A DNA stretch of 38,680 nt from positions 1 to 38,680 of the forward strand of contig CAAGAX010000042.1 of assembly GCA_900767915.1 (NCBI GenBank), given 5' to 3'. Within the stretch, counting starts at the first letter, position 1. Each line of letters opens with the position of its first letter. The stretch comes from Acholeplasmatales bacterium (lineage in GTDB: Bacteria > Bacillota_I > Bacilli_A > Acholeplasmatales > Anaeroplasmataceae). Both the position numbers and the translations under genes were made by a program. This document shows positions 6,767 through 14,190 of the stretch, one piece after another. The notes beneath the pieces were generated by a model. That model had not been told where the DNA came from and did not search any database. It saw only the letters and a program-made list of their open reading frames with translations.

Positions 6767-7987
6767 ATGGGTATTTATGAAGAATTAGAATGGAGAGGAT
6801 TAATTAAGGATGTATCTGATCCATCAATTAGAGAAAAGCTAAATAAAGGAGGAATGACATTCTATATTGGTACTGATCCAACAGGAGATAGTCTACATAT
6901 TGGTCATTTTTCTAGCTTTTTAATTTGTAAAAGATTAAAGGATGCAGGTCATCATCCTATTATTTTAGTAGGTGGCGGTACTGGTTTAATTGGAGATCCA
7001 AAGCCAGATAGTGAGCGTCCTATGATAACATATGAGCAGGTTGAACATAATTTTAATTGCTTAAAATCTCAATTAACTAAGCTTTTTGGTTGTGAGGTTG
7101 TTAATAATTATGACTGGTATAAGGATATGAATTTCATTGATTATTTAAGAGATTTCGGTAAATATTTTAATGTTAATTATATGCTTAATAAGGATATTAT
7201 TGCTAGAAGATTAGATGCTGGTATTACATATACAGAATTTTCATATATGATTATGCAGGCATTAGATTTCTGGTATTTAAATAAAAACAAAAATGTTACC
7301 TTACAGGTTGCAGGACAAGATCAATGGGGTAATATAACAGCTGGTATTGAATTAATTAGAAAAAAAGAAGGAAAAGATGCATATTGCTTTACAATGCCTT
7401 TATTAACTAAAAGTGATGGATCTAAATTTGGAAAAACAAATGGAAAGGCTATTTGGCTTGATATAAATAAAACTTCAGCTTATGAAATGTATCAATTCTT
7501 TATTAATTCTGAGGATTCAAAGGTTATTGATTATTTAAAATTCTTAACATTCCTATCTAAAGAGGAAATCCAAGAACTTGAGGAAAAAAATAAGACAGCT
7601 CCTCATTTAAGAGAGGCACATAAGGCATTAGCTCGTGAGGTTATTACATTTATTCATGGTAAGGAAGCTTATCAAGAAGCAATTAAAATTAGTGAAGCAT
7701 TATTTAGCGGTAATATCAAAAGCTTATCTGCAGATGAAATAGAAGAAGGCTTTAATGAGCTTCCATCTATAGAAGGCTCTGACTTTACTTTAGTTGATGC
7801 TTTAATTGCTTGCAAGCTTGCTTCAAGTAAAAGAGAAGCAAGAGAATTCATTAAAAATGGCGCTGTTTTAGTTAACGGTGATAAAATTACTGATGAAGCC
7901 TTTAAACTATCAAAGGATATTGCAATTGAAGGAAGATTTATTGTATTACGTCGTGGTAAGAAGCTTTACGCACTTATTAAATATTAA
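6767..7987 (+). CDS. tyrS: Tyrosyl-tRNA synthetase
   Basis: Charges tRNA-Tyr with tyrosine. 406 residues, normal. The class I signature HIGH is present (in DSLHIGHFSSF), the tyrosine-pocket segment QALDFWYLN and the AGQDQWGNI block follow, and the KMSKS equivalent reads KFGKT. A C-terminal S4 RNA-binding domain (about 340-400) includes SSKREAREFIKNGAVLVNG. The start follows AAGGAGG at 6751-6757. A tyrosine T-box precedes it, which independently supports the specificity. Confidence 0.97.
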   Translation: MGIYEELEWRGLIKDVSDPSIREKLNKGGMTFYIGTDPTGDSLHIGHFSSFLICKRLKDAGHHPIILVGGGTGLIGDPKPDSERPMITYEQVEHNFNCLKSQLTKLFGCEVVNNYDWYKDMNFIDYLRDFGKYFNVNYMLNKDIIARRLDAGITYTEFSYMIMQALDFWYLNKNKNVTLQVAGQDQWGNITAGIELIRKKEGKDAYCFTMPLLTKSDGSKFGKTNGKAIWLDINKTSAYEMYQFFINSEDSKVIDYLKFLTFLSKEEIQELEEKNKTAPHLREAHKALAREVITFIHGKEAYQEAIKISEALFSGNIKSLSADEIEEGFNELPSIEGSDFTLVDALIACKLASSKREAREFIKNGAVLVNGDKITDEAFKLSKDIAIEGRFIVLRRGKKLYALIKY

Positions 7988-7992
7988 TTTAT

Positions 7993-8020
7993 AAGGGATT
8001 GTTTCAACAGTCCCTTTATT
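7993..8020 (+). terminator. Weak terminator after tyrS
   Basis: AAGGGA-T-TGTT faces AACA-G-TCCCTT around a two-base centre, followed by TTTATTTC. The T run is short and the next ribosome site (GGAGG, 8027-8031) follows at once, so termination may be partial. Confidence 0.5.
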
Positions 8021-8036
8021 TCATATGGAGGTCTTT

Positions 8037-9521
8037 ATGATTAATATAGTTTCACCTAATGATATGAAGAAAATTGAATATGATTATTTAAATGAAAAAA
8101 ATATTTCTAATAGAGAATTAATATATAATGTTGCATTAGAAGTTTATCATAATGTTAAATGGGATGGTAATATTTTAATAGTATGTGGTAAAGGAAATAA
8201 CGCAAGTGATGGTTATGCATTAGCTTCAATTTTAAAGAAAAATAATTATAATCCTTCAATATATTTATGCAGTAATGAATATACAACAGATGGTTTATAT
8301 TATTATACTGAGGCTATAAAAAATAATGTTTCTATTGAAAAAAATTATAGTAATATAAATAAATATGATATTATCGTTGATGCAATCTTTGGAATTGGAT
8401 TTCATGGTATATTAGATTCTAATATCTCTAATATTGTTGATATTATAAATAATAGTAATAAATATATAGTTTCAATAGATATCAATTCAGGACTAAATTC
8501 CTTAAATGGAATGACCTCTAAGGCTATCAAATCTAATTTAACACTAGCTGTTATGACGTATAAATATGGTCATTTTTTAAATATGGCTAAGGATTATATA
8601 AAAGAATTAAAGCTTTTAGACTTAGGAAATAAATATAATACTAATATAAAGCTTTTTAATATGGAATTAGCAAAAAAGATATTAAAAAGAAGAAATAATT
8701 TTTCAAATAAAGGAGATTATGGCTATGTAGGCATTATGGGTGGATCAAAAAATTATCCAGGTGCTATAAAGCTTGCCTCCTTAGGACAAAACGCGCTATA
8801 TTCTGGATGTGGTGTTAGTAGAATAATAGTTCCTGATATTATTTCTAATATGCTATTTCCTTATGTTCTTGAGTCAACAATCTATCCTTTACCATCTAAT
8901 GGTAATAGCTTTATTTTTGATAAATCTAAGCTAGATTTAGCTATAAATAGACTAGATTCTCTTGCAATAGGTGTGGGTATTTCATTAGATAATGAAATTA
9001 GTAAAATTATAAATTATTTAATTTTAAATTATGATAAAAAATTAATTATTGATGCCGATGGCTTGAATTTATTAGCTAAAATGGATTTGAATATTTTAAA
9101 TAATGCTAAATGTGAAATTATTTTAACACCTCATCTAAAGGAATTTTCAAGGCTAATAAATATTTCTACAGAAGAAATATTAAAAGATCCAGTTAAATAC
9201 GCTATAGAATTTGTTAATAAATATCATGTTACATTATTATTAAAGGGTCCAACTTCTATTATTGCAAGTAAAAATGGGATATATTTTTCCTCTACTGGTT
9301 CTCCTGGTATGGCTACAGCTGGTTCTGGAGATGTATTAACGGGTATTTTAGCTGGCGTATTAGGCTATAATGATGATGCTTTAACCTCAGTAGCCTTAGG
9401 TGCTTATATTAATGGTCTTGCAGGAAAGATAGCAGAAGAAGAGTATTCTGATATTTCTATGGTTTCATCTGATACCTCAAGATGTGTATCAAAAGCTATA
9501 AAAAAAATTGTAAAATATTAA
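8037..9521 (+). CDS. nnr: Bifunctional NAD(P)H-hydrate epimerase / ADP-dependent dehydratase
   Basis: Repairs hydrated NAD(P)H. The N-terminal half (about 1-200) is a YjeF_N epimerase domain with CGKGNNASDGYALA and VDAIFGIGFHG. The C-terminal half is the ribokinase-like dehydratase, with KGDYGYVGIMGGSKNYPGA, the LTPHLKEFSRL segment and the catalytic loop TAGSGDVLTGILAGVLG. The 494-residue length fits a complete fusion. An upstream ATG at 8025 overlaps the GGAGG ribosome site, so 8037 was chosen. It lies close behind tyrS and has no evident promoter of its own. Confidence 0.92.
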   Translation: MINIVSPNDMKKIEYDYLNEKNISNRELIYNVALEVYHNVKWDGNILIVCGKGNNASDGYALASILKKNNYNPSIYLCSNEYTTDGLYYYTEAIKNNVSIEKNYSNINKYDIIVDAIFGIGFHGILDSNISNIVDIINNSNKYIVSIDINSGLNSLNGMTSKAIKSNLTLAVMTYKYGHFLNMAKDYIKELKLLDLGNKYNTNIKLFNMELAKKILKRRNNFSNKGDYGYVGIMGGSKNYPGAIKLASLGQNALYSGCGVSRIIVPDIISNMLFPYVLESTIYPLPSNGNSFIFDKSKLDLAINRLDSLAIGVGISLDNEISKIINYLILNYDKKLIIDADGLNLLAKMDLNILNNAKCEIILTPHLKEFSRLINISTEEILKDPVKYAIEFVNKYHVTLLLKGPTSIIASKNGIYFSSTGSPGMATAGSGDVLTGILAGVLGYNDDALTSVALGAYINGLAGKIAEEEYSDISMVSSDTSRCVSKAIKKIVKY

Positions 9522-9589
9522 TTATTTCATAATTCGACATTATTTTAAAATTAATAATGTATAATTATGGAAAATAAGAGGTGAAAATG

Positions 9590-9955
9590 ATGAAAAGAAT
9601 TATGGTCGTAGATGATAATGAAATGAATATGGAAATAATGTCAACCATTTTGTCAGAATCCGGCTATTTAGTTACTGAGGCTAAGGACGGATATGAAGCT
9701 TTAGCTAAAATTGATTCAATTGATGATTTAGCGTTAGTTCTTTTAGATATATTAATGCCTGGTATTAGTGGATATGAGGTGGCTTCTGAAATTAGAAAAA
9801 AAGGAATATCAGTTCCAATCTTAGCTTCAACTGCCAATGCATTTTTAGAGGACAAGCAAAAAATAGTAGAATGTGGGATGGATGGGTGGCTTATTAAGCC
9901 TATAAAGATGTCAGTTTTGATTGAAACTGTTGAAGGCTATATTGGAAAGCCATAA
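9590..9955 (+). CDS. Stand-alone CheY-like receiver protein
   Basis: 121 residues comprising only a response-regulator receiver domain. The acidic pair is in VVDDNEMN (D8, D9), the phospho-acceptor is D53 in LLDILMPGISG, the switch residue is in ASTANAF, and the conserved Lys is in LIKPIKM. No output domain follows and no histidine kinase is visible in the window. The start at 9590 is preferred over GTG 9581 and ATG 9587 because they overlap or crowd the AGAGGTG ribosome site (9577-9583). The partner kinase and role are unknown; MNMEIM after the acidic pair is common in receivers related to hybrid-kinase domains. Confidence 0.88.
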   Translation: MKRIMVVDDNEMNMEIMSTILSESGYLVTEAKDGYEALAKIDSIDDLALVLLDILMPGISGYEVASEIRKKGISVPILASTANAFLEDKQKIVECGMDGWLIKPIKMSVLIETVEGYIGKP

Positions 9956-9960
9956 ATATA

Positions 9961-10006
9961 AAAAAATACTTTTCACATAATTTCCCAAAAAAATAAGGTA
10001 TTTTTT
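9961..10006 (+). terminator. Terminator after the receiver gene
   Basis: AAAAAATACTTT (9961-9972) pairs with AAGGTATTTTTT (9995-10006) with one G-T wobble, a 22-base loop and the closing T run. It may act in both directions. Confidence 0.6.
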
Positions 10007-10032
10007 CGTGAATTAATGTGTATACTATAGTT

Positions 10033-10150
10033 GTCTTATAAAGACAGTATCTATCGAAATTCTCCCTAACGTTGATAGATTACTTTTTTCATAAGCAAAC
10101 TATAACTCTCCCAATTTAGGTAAAGAACAGCCATTTGGCTGTTCTTTATT
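10033..10150 (+). ncRNA. Candidate small regulatory RNA with C-rich loops
   Basis: No ORF. A -10 element TATACT lies at 10021-10026 (the -35 is poor), predicting a start near 10033. The transcript would contain a small hairpin GTCTT-ATA-AAGAC; a second one, ATCTATC/GATAGAT, whose 18-base loop carries CTCCCT; an unpaired segment with CTCTCCC (10106-10112); and a strong terminator at 10122-10150. Single-stranded CUCCC motifs complementary to ribosome-binding sites are typical of trans-acting Firmicutes sRNAs such as the RsaE class. The family itself is not recognised. Confidence 0.5.
10122..10150 (+). terminator. Strong terminator of the candidate sRNA
   Basis: AAAGAACAGCC (10122-10132) pairs perfectly with GGCTGTTCTTT (10137-10147) around a four-base loop, followed by more T. 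The nearest upstream gene ends 170 bases earlier behind its own terminator, so this one points to a separate short transcript. Confidence 0.85.
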
Positions 10151-10377
10151 TTTATTAATATGACGAGCATATCATATATCTAAGATGAGGATTCAGTCAA
10201 GGATACTTACCGCTATAGAAGTAAATACGTAAGCTTTAGCAAATGGGTGAAAGAAGTTTCTAGCAATGATTGCCTATCTATATAAGTCTTTAATATAAAC
10301 ATATAGTTTTATAAAAAGCCAATACATATGGTACAATTTGAGTATCAAAGAATTATTTTCTTTTCTCTACCTTATTA
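10151..10377. other. Intergenic stretch without a supported gene
   Basis: No open frame of note. The part around 10190-10285 is less AT-rich than its surroundings and contains AAATGGGTGAAAGAAGTTTC, which has the feel of a structured or transposon-derived RNA segment. I could not tie it to a family or find a convincing terminal hairpin. Confidence 0.4.
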
Positions 10378-10406
10378 TTGTTTATTTTTATTATTTAAAA
10401 TATAAT
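10378..10406 (+). promoter_or_regulatory. Promoter of the yggS-ylmH-mtnN run
   Basis: TTGTTT (10378-10383), a 17-base spacer and TATAAT (10401-10406), with the yggS start codon at 10427. Confidence 0.65.
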
Positions 10407-10426
10407 AGAGATAAGGTTGTGATATT

Positions 10427-11065
10427 ATGAAGCTTAGAAAAGATATAAATGATTTTTTAAAAACAATTCCTAAGGATGTAATTGTTGTTGCCGCAACTAA
10501 ATATGTAGATTCAATTGAAATGAGAGCTTTATTTAATTCTGGTATTAATAATTTTGGAGAAAATAGAGTTGATACTCTTTTAGCTCATAAAAATAATTTA
10601 AATGATTTACAAATCACATGGCATTTTATTGGTCATTTACAAAAAAATAAAGCTAATTTAATTGTAAATGAAATAGATTATTTACATTCATTAGATTCTA
10701 TAGCATTAGCTAAAATATTAAATCAAAAAAGAAATACTCCCTTAAAATGCTTTATAGAGGTTTCTATTAATGAAGAAGAAAATAAAAATGGAGTATTTGT
10801 TGAGAATTTAGATTCATTTATAGAAGCAATTATCCCATTAAAGAATATAGAACCTGTTGGACTAATGATGATGGCAATTAAGGATTCAAATCATAATGAG
10901 CTAATAAGACAATTTAATAGCTTATATGAATTAAGAAATAATCTAGAGAAAAGACATAATTTAAAGCTTCCTTATTTGTCTATGGGAATGAGTAATGATT
11001 ATAAGGAAGCAATTGAATGTCATAGTACTCATGTTAGATTAGGTAGAATTTTATGGACAATGTAG
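10427..11065 (+). CDS. yggS: YggS-family pyridoxal-phosphate homeostasis protein
   Basis: 212 residues, single-domain alanine-racemase-like barrel that binds PLP and buffers the B6 pool. The PLP lysine is in VVAATKYVD, followed by FGENRVD, the WHFIGHLQKNK motif, the EVSINEEENKNG segment and near the end LSMGMSNDYKEAI with the phosphate-binding part. In Gram-positives this gene usually precedes sepF and ylmG/ylmH in the division cluster. Here sepF and ylmG are absent and ylmH follows directly, overlapping by 13 bases. Confidence 0.93.
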   Translation: MKLRKDINDFLKTIPKDVIVVAATKYVDSIEMRALFNSGINNFGENRVDTLLAHKNNLNDLQITWHFIGHLQKNKANLIVNEIDYLHSLDSIALAKILNQKRNTPLKCFIEVSINEEENKNGVFVENLDSFIEAIIPLKNIEPVGLMMMAIKDSNHNELIRQFNSLYELRNNLEKRHNLKLPYLSMGMSNDYKEAIECHSTHVRLGRILWTM

Positions 11066-11784
11066 AACAATTTAAAAAGAAAATTCATTCATTTTTATCT
11101 AGAGCAAGTGAGGGTAGGGTTGTACTATTACCTTTTTTAGATGAAAAAGAAGGATATATACTAGAAAGTGCTAGCAAGGAAATGAATCTTAGCTTTGTTA
11201 GTGATGGTGGAATTATAAATTCTGAAAGAAAAAGATATTTATTTACCCCTTATTTAGAAAAGGCTGATTTTAAGATAGTAGTTTATTCAATTATTTATAA
11301 TAAAAGGTATTATGAAATAAATCATAGATCAATCTTAGGATCACTTATGGGACTAGGCATTAAAAGGGAATGTATAGGAGATATTGTTATAATTGATAAG
11401 GATGCATATTTTTCATCAACAATGGAAATATCTCAATTTTTAGAAAATGAATTTAATTATGTTGGTAATATCCCTATTAAATTAGAAAGAATTGATTATC
11501 CAATCTATAATGAGATTAAATATGCTATAACGCTTCATTTTTTAGCATCACTTAGATTAGATGCGATAATAAGCCAAGCTTGCCATGTATCGAGAAGTGA
11601 GGCAAGTGAAATGATAGCATTAGGGCTTGTTATGGTTAATCATGAGATTATTTATAATACATCTCATATTATTAAGGAAAACGATGAGCTAAGTATTAGA
11701 CATAAAGGACATTATAAAATTCATTCAATAGGTAATGAAAGTAAAAGTGGAAGAATAAAGGTTGAAATTGCAAAGAGGATTTAG
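11053..11784 (+). CDS. ylmH: YlmH-like S4-domain RNA-binding protein
   Basis: 243 residues. The C-terminal part (about 175-240) is an S4 domain: LRLDAIISQACHVSRSEASEMI, then LGLVMVNHEI. The N-terminal two thirds match the general YlmH layout, with PFLDEKEGYIL and the central GSLMGLGIKRECIGDI segment. YlmH-type proteins bind RNA/ribosomes and have been linked to rescue of stalled ribosomes. The start lies inside the last codons of yggS, so the genes are probably translationally coupled. Confidence 0.9.
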   Translation: MDNVEQFKKKIHSFLSRASEGRVVLLPFLDEKEGYILESASKEMNLSFVSDGGIINSERKRYLFTPYLEKADFKIVVYSIIYNKRYYEINHRSILGSLMGLGIKRECIGDIVIIDKDAYFSSTMEISQFLENEFNYVGNIPIKLERIDYPIYNEIKYAITLHFLASLRLDAIISQACHVSRSEASEMIALGLVMVNHEIIYNTSHIIKENDELSIRHKGHYKIHSIGNESKSGRIKVEIAKRI

Positions 11785-11785
11785 G

Positions 11786-12475
11786 ATGAGAAGAATAGGT
11801 ATTATTGCGGCTATGGAGCCAGAAATTGATTTATTAAGAGAAGCTTTAAATAATTCTATAGAGGATAGAAGGTTAGGTATGAGTTTCTATCAAGGAGTTA
11901 TTGGTAATAACGATGTTGTTTTATCATTATGTGGTGTTGGAAAGGTTAATTCTAGTATTGCTTGTGCATTATTAATTGATGAATATGAATGTGATTTAAT
12001 TATTAATACAGGTATTGCTGGAGGTGTAGCTCCTTTAAATACTAAGGATGTTGTTATAGCTAAGGAGCTTAAATATCATGATTTTGATACTACTATTTTT
12101 GGATATGAATATGGACAGGTACCTGGCTTTCCTAAAAGCTTTATTCCTAATATAGATTCTATATTATTAGTAAAAAAAGCATTAAATAAGCTTAATATTC
12201 AATATAAAGAGGGAATTGTATATTCAGGTGATCAATTTGTTTCATCACTTAATAGCTTAAATAAATTTACAGATATTGAAGGAGCTGCTTGTGAGATGGA
12301 GGGTGCTAGTATTGCTCAGGTATGTATTAAGGCTGGAGTTGATTTTATTGTTTTAAGATATATTTCTGATGTAATTGGTAGCCCTAATCAGGTTAATGAT
12401 TATTTATCCTTTGAACAAGAAATGGCTAATAGAAGTGCTAATATTTGTTTACAAATTGTGAATAATTTAGAATAA
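11786..12475 (+). CDS. mtnN: 5'-methylthioadenosine / S-adenosylhomocysteine nucleosidase
   Basis: 229 residues, the normal length. It hydrolyses MTA and SAH, clearing SAM by-products. Family features: IGIIAAMEPEIDLL at the N-terminus, NTGIAGGV, the ACEMEGASIAQ substrate-binding motif and the catalytic Asp in RYISDVIG. The start at 11786 follows AGAGG two bases after the ylmH stop; the TTG at 11762 would lie within ylmH. It belongs to the same run as yggS and ylmH. Confidence 0.95.
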   Translation: MRRIGIIAAMEPEIDLLREALNNSIEDRRLGMSFYQGVIGNNDVVLSLCGVGKVNSSIACALLIDEYECDLIINTGIAGGVAPLNTKDVVIAKELKYHDFDTTIFGYEYGQVPGFPKSFIPNIDSILLVKKALNKLNIQYKEGIVYSGDQFVSSLNSLNKFTDIEGAACEMEGASIAQVCIKAGVDFIVLRYISDVIGSPNQVNDYLSFEQEMANRSANICLQIVNNLE

Positions 12476-12491
12476 TAGGAGAATAATAAGG

Positions 12492-12977
12492 ATGGTGATT
12501 GATTTGATATTTGCCATCCTTATTTTATTTTTAGTAATTATTATAGCTTGTATTCCAATATATATTCATATATTAAGCATAAATGATACTATTAAGCTTT
12601 ATTTTACATTTTTTTCTAAAGATATGCTTATTCCCCACCAGCGTCTAATGAAGATTAATAAAGCTTATAAAAATATAAAAAAGGAAATTCATATATTTAA
12701 TAAATTCACCACTAAGCTTGTCTCTTATAGTGTTATTGATAAAATCTATGTCGCAAAGTATACTGATAATCCATATATTCATCCGATATCTAATGGATTA
12801 TTTTATATCGTGGCCAATATTTCATATAGTATACTAAACTGCTGTTTTAGAGCCATTAAGGACTCTAGCTTAAAGCTAGATAAAAAGCATTATAAGGGAA
12901 TTGATTATTATCTAAAGGCTCATACTAGTCTATTTCAAATGGTTTGGGCCTTTATTATTACATTGTTCTTGAGGTGA
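12492..12977 (+). CDS. Small membrane protein, possibly DUF2953/YtfI-like
   Basis: 161 residues with an N-terminal membrane segment (about 4-26), a basic middle and a hydrophobic end (about 148-160). It directly precedes a GerW/YtfJ-family gene. In Bacillus the gene before ytfJ is ytfI (DUF2953), a membrane-anchored protein of unknown function. The segment YLKAHTSLFQMVWAFI near the end resembles my memory of the DUF2953 tail, but the protein is shorter than usual, so the assignment rests largely on position. It ends in TGA, and the next gene starts four bases after the stop. Confidence 0.6.
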   Translation: MVIDLIFAILILFLVIIIACIPIYIHILSINDTIKLYFTFFSKDMLIPHQRLMKINKAYKNIKKEIHIFNKFTTKLVSYSVIDKIYVAKYTDNPYIHPISNGLFYIVANISYSILNCCFRAIKDSSLKLDKKHYKGIDYYLKAHTSLFQMVWAFIITLFLR

Positions 12978-12981
12978 CATA

Positions 12982-13362
12982 ATGCATTTAATTAATGATT
13001 TACTTGAAATATCTCTCTCATCTTTACAAAAGATGGTAGAAGCTAATACTATTATTGGAAGTCCACTTGAATATAATAATTGTATTATTATCCCTATTTC
13101 TAGCTTGAAAATGGGCTTTGTTAGTGGTGGGTCCGATATTAATGATAAGTCTAATAATGAAGAACCATTGTTTGGTGGAGGAACTGGTGGAGGAATTAGT
13201 ATTAATCCTGTAGGCTTTTTAGTTATAAATAATAATGAAATTTCATTTTTATCTATAGATAATGATAAAAATATTATTGGAAAAATAATAAATTCTTGTG
13301 ATGATGCAATTGGAAAGATTACAAATTTGTTTAAAAATAACGCACCTAAGGAAGAAATTTAG
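12982..13362 (+). CDS. GerW/YtfJ-family protein
   Basis: 126 residues. The family signature is clear: an early IIGSPLEYNNCIIIPISSLKMGF stretch, then FGGGTGGGISINPVGFLVI, a short strand-rich part and an amphipathic C-terminal helix. The founding member of the family is required for proper spore germination in Bacillus, but homologues occur in many non-sporulating bacteria, so sporulation should not be inferred from this gene alone. It is cotranscribed in all likelihood with the membrane protein before it. Confidence 0.88.
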   Translation: MHLINDLLEISLSSLQKMVEANTIIGSPLEYNNCIIIPISSLKMGFVSGGSDINDKSNNEEPLFGGGTGGGISINPVGFLVINNNEISFLSIDNDKNIIGKIINSCDDAIGKITNLFKNNAPKEEI

Positions 13363-13409
13363 TGATTAATTATTAATTTTATGATACTATCAATATTGGT
13401 GATAATATT

Positions 13410-13991
13410 ATGAAATACTATGGAATTAAAGGGGAAAATAAATCATTTATTGAAAATGATTGGGCTAATGCTCAATTAAGAATCAAGGAATGTATTAAGC
13501 CTAAATATAAGGCCTTTAAAACGCTTGAAGAAGCCGAAGCCTTTATTAATGATAAGGTAGTAGAACTTGAAATTAATGGTCCTATTGCTTATGTCGATGG
13601 ATCATATAATAATCAGACGGAGGAATATTCATTTGGTTGTGTATTATTAGTTAATAAAGAAGAATTTAAATTTAATAAGAAATTTCCTAAGGATAATTAT
13701 TCTAATGCTAGAAATGTAGCAGGGGAAATTAAAGGTGCAAGCTTTATTATTCAATATGCTATAAATAGAGGATTTAAAACTCTTGATATTTATTATGATT
13801 ATATAGGTATTGAAAAGTGGTATTTACATGAATGGAAAGCTAATAGTGAAATTGCAATTAAATATACAGAATTTGCTGATAAAGCTAGAAATTTAATTAA
13901 GGTAACATTTCATAAGGTTAAAAGTCATACTAATGATTATTATAATGATATGGCTGATAGCCTAGCAAAGAAGGCTGTAGGATTAGAATGA
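13410..13991 (+). CDS. Ribonuclease H with N-terminal viroplasmin-like domain
   Basis: 193 residues. The N-terminal part (about 1-46: YYGIKGENKS, then YKAFKTLEEAEAFI) is the small RNA:DNA-hybrid-binding domain found in eukaryotic and some bacterial RNase HI enzymes. The catalytic domain shows the four carboxylates in context: AYVDGSYNN, AGEIKGA, YYDYIGIEKW and NDMADSLAKKA. It would remove RNA from RNA-DNA hybrids during replication. It has a ribosome site GGTGAT and ends in TGA, which overlaps the terminator stem. Confidence 0.9.
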   Translation: MKYYGIKGENKSFIENDWANAQLRIKECIKPKYKAFKTLEEAEAFINDKVVELEINGPIAYVDGSYNNQTEEYSFGCVLLVNKEEFKFNKKFPKDNYSNARNVAGEIKGASFIIQYAINRGFKTLDIYYDYIGIEKWYLHEWKANSEIAIKYTEFADKARNLIKVTFHKVKSHTNDYYNDMADSLAKKAVGLE

Positions 13992-14017
13992 CTTATCTAG
14001 TAAGGATAAGTTTTTTT
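13991..14017 (+). terminator. Terminator after the RNase H gene
   Basis: ACTTATC (13991-13997) pairs with GATAAGT (14005-14011) around a seven-base loop, followed by a T run to 14017. The stem begins at the last base of the stop codon. Confidence 0.8.
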
Positions 14018-14134
14018 AAGCATGAAAGATAATAATTTATATCTAAGATTTATATATTAGAACTATTTTTTTATAAAATAATATCTGATATTTATAAAAC
14101 ATAATATATTAATATCCTAAAAATTATATTTTTC

Positions 14135-14163
14135 TTGATAAATAGTATTATTCATTATAAAAT
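14135..14163 (+). promoter_or_regulatory. Promoter of the Na/Pi symporter gene
   Basis: TTGATA (14135-14140), a 17-base spacer and TAAAAT (14158-14163). A ribosome site GGGAGGA follows at 14174-14180. Confidence 0.55.
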
Positions 14164-14190
14164 AAAAGAGTATGGGAGGATTTTTTCTAT

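Noticed and set aside
9956..10426. Missed protein gene in the long spacer
   Set aside because: No frame with a ribosome site and family-like sequence; terminators and the sRNA candidate account for the first half.
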